In this document: piece by piece, positions 5,196 to 9,089 of the stretch | How positions within the stretch are numbered: the first letter of the stretch is position 1 | Layout of the letters: each line of letters starts with the position of its first letter | Assembly: GCA_026389975.1 (NCBI GenBank) | Contig: JAPLGV010000490.1 | Coordinates: forward strand, 1 to 9,089 | Source: Chloroflexota bacterium | GTDB taxonomy: Bacteria; Chloroflexota; Anaerolineae; Anaerolineales; Villigracilaceae | Length of the DNA stretch: 9,089 nucleotides | Direction: 5' to 3' | Position numbers and translations under genes: made by a program | The notes under the pieces: generated by a model | Seen by the model: the letters and a program-made list of their open reading frames with translations, nothing else | Told to the model about the DNA's origin: nothing | Database searches by the model: none

Positions 5196-5256
5196 AGGAA
5201 TCAGGTAATCAGGGGATAGGCTTCCTGATCACATAGTTCCTGATTACCTGATTCCT
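5196..5256. repeat. Perfect 18-bp inverted repeat between cdd and recO
   Basis: AGGAATCAGGTAATCAGG at 5196-5213 is the exact reverse complement of 5239-5256, with a 25-base loop. It begins seven bases after the cdd stop and ends seven bases before the recO start. There is no T run, so it is not a standard terminator. The arms share CTGATTACC and CTTCCTGATCA motifs with the tandem repeat at 6304-6356. Confidence 0.9.
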
Positions 5257-5263
5257 GAGTGCC

Positions 5264-6022
5264 ATGGCCGAACAACGTTCTTTCCGTGTTGAAGCTGTCG
5301 TCCTCCGCCACGCAGACTGGGGCGAGGCCGACCGCCTGCTTACGCTCTATACGCGCGAGCGCGGCAAGGTGCGCGCCATTGCCAAGGGCGCCCGCAAGAT
5401 CCGCTCCCGCAAGGCGGGACATCTGGAACCGTTCACCCGCGTGACCCTGCAACTGGCGCGCGGCCACGACCTGCTTATAGTCACCCAGGCCGATACGGTG
5501 GATGCCTATCTGGCCATCCATGAGAACCTGATCAAGACCAGCCATGCCGCCTATATTGCCGAACTGCTCGACCGGTTCACTTACGAAGACGATACCGAGA
5601 ACTACAACATATTCCGCCTGCTGACCGAGGCCCTATCGCGCCTGGAGAAGGAATCTGACCCCTGGCTGGCGATCCGTTATTATGAAGTGCGGCTGCTGGA
5701 TTTGCTCGGCTACCGCCCGCATTTGTTTGAGTGTGCCAACTGCGGCAGGGAGATCAAGGCGGAAAACCAGTTTTTTTCTGCCGCCCAGGGCGGTGTGCTC
5801 TGTCCAGCCTGTGGAATAGTTCTGCCGGGCGTCTGGAGCGTGTCGGTGGAGGCGCTCAAGTACCTGCGCCACTTCCAGCGCAGTGACTACGCCGGAGCGC
5901 AGCGGGCGCGGCCGGCTCCCGAGGTCCAGAGCGAGGTCGAGGCGCTTTTACAGCGCTATGTCACGTATTTATTGGAACGTGGGTTGAATTCCCCCGCTTT
6001 CCTCAAACAAATAAAACGGTAG
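5264..6022 (+). CDS. recO: DNA repair protein RecO
   Basis: RecO helps RecR and RecF load RecA on single-stranded gaps coated with SSB. The 252-residue length is typical. The N-terminal OB-fold (about 6-80) has the family pattern FRVEAVVLRHADWGEADRL and AKGARKIRSR. A helical domain follows, and a four-cysteine zinc site is formed by C157, C160, C180 and C183 (CANC and CPACG). The start at ATG 5264 has no good ribosome binding site, only GAG; the bases before it belong to the inverted repeat at 5196-5256. No in-frame upstream ATG offers an alternative. It probably belongs to the glmU-cdd transcription unit, although the hairpin may modulate its expression. Confidence 0.95.
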   Translation: MAEQRSFRVEAVVLRHADWGEADRLLTLYTRERGKVRAIAKGARKIRSRKAGHLEPFTRVTLQLARGHDLLIVTQADTVDAYLAIHENLIKTSHAAYIAELLDRFTYEDDTENYNIFRLLTEALSRLEKESDPWLAIRYYEVRLLDLLGYRPHLFECANCGREIKAENQFFSAAQGGVLCPACGIVLPGVWSVSVEALKYLRHFQRSDYAGAQRARPAPEVQSEVEALLQRYVTYLLERGLNSPAFLKQIKR

Positions 6023-6144
6023 GGGCGCAATATATCATCCCCGCAAGGGGACATCGTACCCGCCGAAGGTACCCGCCGACATCGTCCCCGCGCAGTACCC
6101 GAAGGGGGCCCGACTTCGGCATCCTCCGGAAGCTTCGAGCAGTA

Positions 6145-6168
6145 TTTGAACCTCTTTGAATTTCTAAT
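6145..6168 (+). repeat. TTYRAACC...ATTTCTAAT repeat, copy 2
   Basis: This 24-base unit starts TTTGAACCTC and ends AATTTCTAAT. It is preceded by GCAGTA, recalling the TACTGC start of the longer GAACC family. Confidence 0.65.
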
Positions 6169-6183
6169 TAAGTCCATTTCAGC

Positions 6184-6215
6184 GAAGTAGTCCCGGTTTT
6201 CGAACATCGTCCCGG
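6184..6215 (+). repeat. Degenerate GTAGTCCCGG small repeat
   Basis: It starts GAAGTAGTCCCGGTTTTCGAAC, close to the copy at 6-26, but its right half is replaced by CATCGTCCCGG, a motif found elsewhere in this spacer. Likely a decayed or chimeric copy. Confidence 0.6.
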
Positions 6216-6316
6216 TGCCCTTCCGAGAGTTCATCCCGAATCTCTTACGGGATAGAGCATAGTGTTCGATTGCTGCTTTCTGCCTACTTTATATTACCAA
6301 CTGCTTCCTGATCAGT

Positions 6317-6356
6317 GATTACCCGATCACCTGATTACCTGATTACCTGATCACCT
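6317..6356. repeat. Five tandem 8-bp units, GATYACCT type
   Basis: The units are GATTACCC, GATCACCT, GATTACCT, GATTACCT and GATCACCT. CTTCCTGATCA upstream (6304-6314) is identical to 5221-5231 in the cdd-recO spacer, so the two sites share a source. Confidence 0.88.
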
Positions 6357-6373
6357 GGTAGCTGGTCGTACCA

Positions 6374-6397
6374 TTCGAACCTATTCGTATTTCTAAT
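6374..6397 (+). repeat. TTYRAACC...ATTTCTAAT repeat, copy 3
   Basis: This 24-base unit starts TTCGAACCTATTC and ends GTATTTCTAAT, four bases from the 3' end of the minus-strand flavoprotein gene. Confidence 0.65.
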
Positions 6398-6400
6398 AGC

Positions 6401-7567
6401 TTATCTTTCCTGCCTGCGCGTCCATTCGATGAAGAAGGCGCGCACAGCCCATTCGATGAACCAGCCCATTTTCCGCCAGATGAAGGCCTGGAAACGTGCG
6501 GAACGCAACCTGTAAAAGAGCTTGGCCATCCAGGTGCGTCGTCTCAGGGCCTTGCCCAGTTCGGCTTGCAGAATGGACCGTTTGTAGCCGCGGAAGGAGA
6601 AATCTTTTTTAGTAAAGGCGTCCTGGATGGCTTGTGCGGCAAACCCGCCGTACCCCAGGGCAATGCTGATGCCTTCACCGAACAGGGCGTCCACACCGGC
6701 CGCGTCGCCCACCAGCAGGACACGCGGCGCGGAGAAATCGCTCTTCGCATCGAACCAGCGGATGGGGGCGCCTTCCAGTTTGTAATCGGACAGATGCAGT
6801 CCGTGCCGCCCGAACTCCTCGTCCAGGGCAAAGGCCAGCGGAACGTCGGCTTTGAAAGAAAGGACGTTGCTATCGTAGATGCCGCGCACCCGTACAGGCT
6901 TGCCCTTCTCGACCGCCGGAAAGTCCCAGACATAGCCCTGGATGCCCTGCGGGACCACCACAAAATCGAAAAAAGAATCGCTTTGCTTGTGGAAGGATTT
7001 CTCCGGTTTCGGCTCGGTGACGATCTCCAGTAGGCGGGCAACGTGCAGGTCCTCGTGCGGGATGATTGCCCGCCGGACGATGCTGTTGGACCCATCCGCG
7101 CCGACCACGACCGCCGCGTGGTACTCGCCCTGGTCGGTTGTGACCACCACCCCGGATTCGGTGGCAGTAATGCTCTTTACGGCGGTATTTTCATGAATGA
7201 GAAATCCGCGTTCACGCGCTTTGGCGGCCAGCCAGGCGTCGAACTCGTGGCGGCGGATGACGCGAAAAGCGAAGAGACCCTTCTTCTCGCCGCGCATGGT
7301 CATGCCCTGGCCGTCGTAGTCGAAGTGCGCCCAGTCCACGTCCACGTGCGGGACTTCGGTGATATCCAGGCCAAGTTGACACAGCACCACTTCGGCGTCC
7401 GGCAGAATACCGCCGCCGCACAGCTTGGGGCGCGGGTGGCGCGCCTTTTCGAGGATCAGCGTCCGGGGGACGAGCTCTGGTGCCAGGTTTGCCAGGTGGA
7501 GGGCGGTGGAGATCCCGGCAGGACCTGCACCGACGATGATTATGTCATAATGGTTGGCGTTGAGCAT
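6401..7567 (-). CDS. FAD-dependent oxidoreductase, geranylgeranyl reductase family
   Basis: This 388-residue flavoprotein belongs to the family that reduces double bonds of isoprenoid chains (lipids, chlorophyll tails, quinones); some relatives are hydroxylases or halogenases. The FAD-binding motif is VGAGPAG (12-18) in a beta-alpha-beta fold at the N-terminus. RRHEFDAWL, VVGADGSNSIVRR, the family pattern GYVWDFP and LLVGDAAGVDALFGEGISIALGYG (second FAD motif) follow in order. The C-terminus is basic and aromatic with a short hydrophobic run (FIEWAVRAFFIEW) that could touch a membrane. The substrate cannot be told from sequence. The gene is convergent with recO and divergent from the PIN gene. 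Its promoter lies so close that the transcript may be nearly leaderless. No small repeat interrupts it. Confidence 0.9.
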   Translation of the reverse strand: MLNANHYDIIIVGAGPAGISTALHLANLAPELVPRTLILEKARHPRPKLCGGGILPDAEVVLCQLGLDITEVPHVDVDWAHFDYDGQGMTMRGEKKGLFAFRVIRRHEFDAWLAAKARERGFLIHENTAVKSITATESGVVVTTDQGEYHAAVVVGADGSNSIVRRAIIPHEDLHVARLLEIVTEPKPEKSFHKQSDSFFDFVVVPQGIQGYVWDFPAVEKGKPVRVRGIYDSNVLSFKADVPLAFALDEEFGRHGLHLSDYKLEGAPIRWFDAKSDFSAPRVLLVGDAAGVDALFGEGISIALGYGGFAAQAIQDAFTKKDFSFRGYKRSILQAELGKALRRRTWMAKLFYRLRSARFQAFIWRKMGWFIEWAVRAFFIEWTRRQER

Positions 7568-7576
7568 AATGTTTCA

Positions 7577-7605
7577 ATTTTATGTCAGGAACGGTGCGAA
7601 GGCAA
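7577..7605 (-). promoter_or_regulatory. Promoter of the flavoprotein gene
   Basis: On the minus strand there is TTGCCT (7605-7600), a 17-base spacer, then TAAAAT (7582-7577). The ATG begins only nine bases after the -10, so the predicted leader is about two or three bases and no ribosome binding site can fit. Confidence 0.55.
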
Positions 7606-7732
7606 GCGTTTTGTGTCGAAATACCCATTTACTTCTGGAACTTTGGGAATTCCTGCGATAGAGGCAACCTTCCTCCTGACGAGACTGGGCGTACAAAATC
7701 CGCAAGGCCGCGCGCGAGCCTCTAACCAGTTG

Positions 7733-7738
7733 TATAAT
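7733..7738 (+). promoter_or_regulatory. -10 element of the PIN gene
   Basis: A perfect TATAAT lies six bases before ATG 7745, so transcription should start at or near the ATG. No convincing -35 is seen at 7710-7715. Confidence 0.5.
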
Positions 7739-7744
7739 TGAGCT

Positions 7745-8218
7745 ATGAAGATCCAACGTATCTATATTGACACCTCGGTCATCGGCGGTTGTTTTGACCT
7801 TGAATTCTCTGAATGGTCAAATGGATTGCTGCAGGATTTTCGAAAAGGAACTTTCCAGCCTTTGCTTTCAGAAGTTATTGGCGCGGAAATCGAAGATGCG
7901 CCTGAAAATGTGCAATCAGTTTACGCTGAGTTGATGACATTCAATGCAGAGATTTTGACGATCGAAGAAAACGCGTTGGAATTGGCGGATGAATATCAAG
8001 AACGCGGCATATTAACGCCGAATTTCTACGCTGATGGCTTGCACATTGCACTTGCAACCGTTGCAGAAGCCGACTTGCTCGTCAGTTGGAACTTCAAGCA
8101 TATTGTCCGCTTTGATAAAATCCGTTTGTTCAATGCAGTCAATATCGAATTTGGATATAAGCCTTTACAGATATTCAGTCCTCGAGAGGTGACTACTTAT
8201 GGAAGCGAAGAAATTTAG
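7745..8218 (+). CDS. PIN-domain protein, probable toxin ribonuclease
   Basis: This 157-residue protein has a PIN nuclease layout: D9 in YIDTSVIGG, glutamates near 43-50 (SEVIGAEIE), D97 in ADGLHIALA and the closing SWNFKHIV (114-121). These acidic residues would hold metal ions for RNA cleavage, as in VapC-type toxins. The last 20 bases overlap the next gene, whose product looks like a partner protein, so the pair is probably a toxin-antitoxin unit with the toxin first. Base composition is more AT-rich than in glmU or recO, consistent with acquisition by transfer. The start has no clear ribosome binding site and lies right after a TATAAT box. Toxin activity is inferred, not shown. Confidence 0.85.
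   Translation: MKIQRIYIDTSVIGGCFDLEFSEWSNGLLQDFRKGTFQPLLSEVIGAEIEDAPENVQSVYAELMTFNAEILTIEENALELADEYQERGILTPNFYADGLHIALATVAEADLLVSWNFKHIVRFDKIRLFNAVNIEFGYKPLQIFSPREVTTYGSEEI
8186..8192 (+). promoter_or_regulatory. Ribosome binding site of the partner gene, inside the PIN gene
   Basis: GAGGTGA precedes ATG 8199 with the GAGG core nine bases away. It fixes the overlapping start and gives the partner a much better translation signal than the PIN gene has. Confidence 0.65.
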
Positions 8219-8453
8219 AACAATTGAGATGACTCGCAAAATCCGCGATGAACATGCCCAACAATTGGCAGGCAAATCACACGCGGAACGAATAGCCTTT
8301 TATCGAGAGCGCGCAAGAAAGATGGAAAACAAACTTCCATTTTTGCTTTCAGAACTTGCTGTTGCTCGCGGTGGAAAAAGTGATCATTCCAACGTAGATG
8401 TCATTGTCAACCACATCCGCGAAAAACGGGTGTCCTACAAGAAATCAAAATGA
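8199..8453 (+). CDS. Small partner protein of the PIN gene, probable antitoxin
   Basis: This 84-residue basic protein has helical segments: FRTIEMTRKIRDEHAQQL (6-23), SHAERIAFYRERARKM (28-43), then a lysine-rich tail (YKKSK). Proteins with this RKIRDxH...ERIxFYxxxA pattern commonly sit next to PIN genes of this type, so an antitoxin role is likely; this rests on general family knowledge and the 20-base overlap. No ribbon-helix-helix or AbrB motif is obvious at the N-terminus, so whether it binds DNA is open. A hairpin follows the stop codon. Confidence 0.72.
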   Translation: MEAKKFRTIEMTRKIRDEHAQQLAGKSHAERIAFYRERARKMENKLPFLLSELAVARGGKSDHSNVDVIVNHIREKRVSYKKSK

Positions 8454-8455
8454 TC

Positions 8456-8489
8456 ATAACGGCGTGACTGAAAGTGGACGCGCCGTTAT
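8456..8489 (+). terminator. Hairpin after the PIN/partner pair
   Basis: ATAACGGCG (8456-8464) pairs perfectly with CGCCGTTAT (8481-8489) around a 16-base loop, three bases after the partner stop codon. There is no strong T run after it, so termination may be weak or Rho-assisted. Confidence 0.55.
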
Positions 8490-8513
8490 TCATCCTTTCA
8501 TAAATGCCCACCT

Positions 8514-8540
8514 ACAGGGTACTGCGTAAATATTTGAACC
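8514..8540 (+). repeat. GTACTGC...GAACC repeat, copy 3
   Basis: This 27-base unit starts ACAGGGTACTGCG and ends TTTGAACC, with an AT-rich tail up to about 8565. It follows the hairpin of the toxin-antitoxin-like unit. Confidence 0.72.
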
Positions 8541-8566
8541 CAAATTGATATAAATCTCTGTAAAAA

Positions 8567-8689
8567 GATACTGTCTTGGCCCTGGAGCAGCGCGGTGGGT
8601 TCTTGACGGATGAGCGCAATTACCGTTATCCAACTCTCAAGCGGACGCTTGGCAAGACAAAGCAAAACTGCTCCCAGACCAGGATTTGA
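8567..8689 (+). pseudogene. Possible remnant of a protein gene, perhaps a PIN-domain C-terminus
   Basis: The frame after a stop at 8561 reads LALEQRGGFLTDERNYRYPT (from 8576), then LKRTLGK, and stops at 8687-8689. The pattern ALxxRxxxFLTxDER resembles the end of many PIN toxins, but no start, ribosome site or catalytic N-terminus is present. A second frame continues with coding-like text (KLLPDQDLKLEIRKAGRED, about 8654-8710), as expected for a frameshifted relic. The family assignment is weak. Confidence 0.3.
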
Positions 8690-8729
8690 AACTGGAAATC
8701 CGCAAAGCTGGACGCGAAGATTGTGCGTG

Positions 8730-8756
8730 TTGTCTGTTGTCTAAAACAGGTATAAT
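8730..8756 (+). promoter_or_regulatory. Likely promoter of glyQ
   Basis: A perfect -10, TATAAT, lies at 8751-8756. The best -35 is TTGTCT at 8730-8735 with a short 15-base spacer. It would give a leader of about 44 bases, mostly made of short tandem repeats, with no T-box structure. Confidence 0.5.
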
Positions 8757-8770
8757 CCCCTCGCCACACT

Positions 8771-8806
8771 AATCCCTAATTCCTATTCCCTGATACCCTA
8801 TTCCCT
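8771..8806 (+). repeat. Tandem AWTCCCT-type units ending at the glyQ start codon
   Basis: Five units run without gaps up to the ATG: AATCCCT, AATTCCT, ATTCCCT, GATACCCT and ATTCCCT. They are pyrimidine-rich and contain no Shine-Dalgarno sequence. The complement of the cdd-recO arm (5187-5220) is built of similar units. Confidence 0.8.
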
Positions 8807-9089
8807 ATGCCTGCATCCCTCCAAACCATCATCCTCCAACTCCAGGAATTCTGGGCCGCGCACGGCTGTCTCATCGGACAGCCCTACTACACCCAGGTCG
8901 GTGCCGGGACGATGAACCCGGCTACCTTCCTGCGCGTGCTGGGCCCCGAGCCGTGGAATGTGGGCTACGTCGAGCCCTCCATCCGCCCAGACGACGGGCG
9001 CTACGGCGAGAACCCCAACCGCTTCCAGCAGCACACCCAGTTCCAGGTTATCCTGAAGCCCGACCCCGGCAACCCAGTCGAACTTTACC
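8807..9089 (+). CDS. glyQ: Glycyl-tRNA synthetase alpha subunit, N-terminal part (3' end outside window)
   Basis: GlyQ carries the catalytic core of the alpha2-beta2 type glycyl-tRNA synthetase, which joins glycine to tRNA-Gly. The 94 codons in view include LQEFWAAHGCLIGQPYY, VGAGTMNPATFLRVLGPEPW, YVEPSIRPDDGRYGENPNRF and QFQVILKPDPGNPVELY, all conserved in the family from its first residues. The in-frame stop at 8777 makes ATG 8807 the start. No Shine-Dalgarno is present because repeats occupy the site. Whether the beta subunit follows as a separate gene or as a fusion cannot be seen. Confidence 0.96.
   Translation, partial: MPASLQTIILQLQEFWAAHGCLIGQPYYTQVGAGTMNPATFLRVLGPEPWNVGYVEPSIRPDDGRYGENPNRFQQHTQFQVILKPDPGNPVELY

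Larger units (their letters stand above)
6023..6400. repeat. Convergent spacer filled with small hairpins and repeats
   Basis: No gene is seen between the 3' ends of recO and the flavoprotein gene. The stretch holds TCCCC-GCAA-GGGGA (6038-6051, a hairpin with a GNRA-type loop), GTACC/GGTAC arms (6056-6072), repeated CGACATCGT and CATCGT-CCCCG pieces, a degenerate small repeat (6184-6215), a TTYRAACC repeat (6145-6168), an ATCCCG/CGGGAT hairpin (6233-6253), 8-base tandem units (6317-6356) and another TTYRAACC repeat (6374-6397). None of the hairpins has a clear T run. Confidence 0.75.

Noticed and set aside
6038..6051. Rho-independent terminator of recO
   Set aside because: TCCCC-GCAA-GGGGA folds well but is followed by CATCG and no T run. 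It looks like one of the spacer repeats.
7043..7741. 232-codon open frame on the plus strand
   Set aside because: It is antisense to the flavoprotein gene, whose FAD motifs fix the real strand. It has no recognisable motif.
8757..8806. T-box riboswitch before glyQ
   Set aside because: The leader is only about 44-50 bases of simple repeats with no specifier stem, antiterminator bulge or terminator.

Overview
The window (9,089 bases) reads as chromosomal DNA from a free-living bacterium. The best guess is the phylum Chloroflexota, class Anaerolineae. This is an inference from gene style: a response regulator joined to a roadblock-like domain, a geranylgeranyl-reductase-family flavoprotein, and repeat-rich spacers. 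No marker in the window proves it. The housekeeping genes are intact and of normal length, apart from short in-frame insertions.

Layout, left to right. Positions 1-578 hold the C-terminal part of an OppD/DppD-type peptide-transporter ATPase, with repeats inside its reading frame. Positions 579-951 are a repeat-packed spacer that includes a 121-bp MITE-like element. Next come the partner OppF/DppF-type ATPase (952-1950) and, 16 bases later, a response regulator with a roadblock/LC7-like second domain (1967-3073). A tRNA-Gln(UUG) gene with its own promoter and terminator follows (3136-3206). Then glmU (cell-wall precursor UDP-GlcNAc) and cdd (cytidine deaminase) overlap by 8 bases, and recO (recombinational repair) follows across a spacer with a perfect 18-bp inverted repeat. 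Positions 6023-6400 are a convergent spacer made almost entirely of small repeats. A geranylgeranyl-reductase-family FAD protein lies on the minus strand (6401-7567). Divergent from it is a PIN-domain toxin-like gene with a small overlapping partner gene (7745-8453). A decayed-looking stretch (about 8541-8740) precedes the start of glyQ, which runs off the window end.

The most unusual content is a family of very small dispersed repeats, modal unit 27 bp, starting GTGGTAGTCCCGG and ending GCACGGGGC. Copies occur on both strands, singly, in tandem and in mixed arrays. At least four sites lie inside conserved protein genes as in-frame insertions: two in the OppD-type ATPase, one within the receiver domain of the response regulator, and one in GlmU beside the conserved GEYYLTD motif. 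A further copy lies in the response regulator linker, and one forms nearly the whole 5' leader of tRNA-Gln. Five of the six reading frames of the unit are open and its length is a multiple of three, so it can enter a gene without breaking it. This resembles, in behaviour only, the Rickettsia palindromic elements and the small dispersed repeats of cyanobacteria.

Other repeat classes share the spacers: a family ending in GAACC plus an AT-rich tail, a 62-bp tandem repeat interrupted by the MITE-like element with a 7-bp target duplication, and 7- to 8-bp tandem units (GATYACCT and AWTCCCT types). Some of these run up to, or sit just before, the start codons of recO and glyQ. The functional groups (peptide import and signalling; envelope precursor, pyrimidine salvage and repair; isoprenoid-type flavoprotein; toxin-antitoxin-like pair; translation) are not obviously one pathway. 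What links them is the repeat load.
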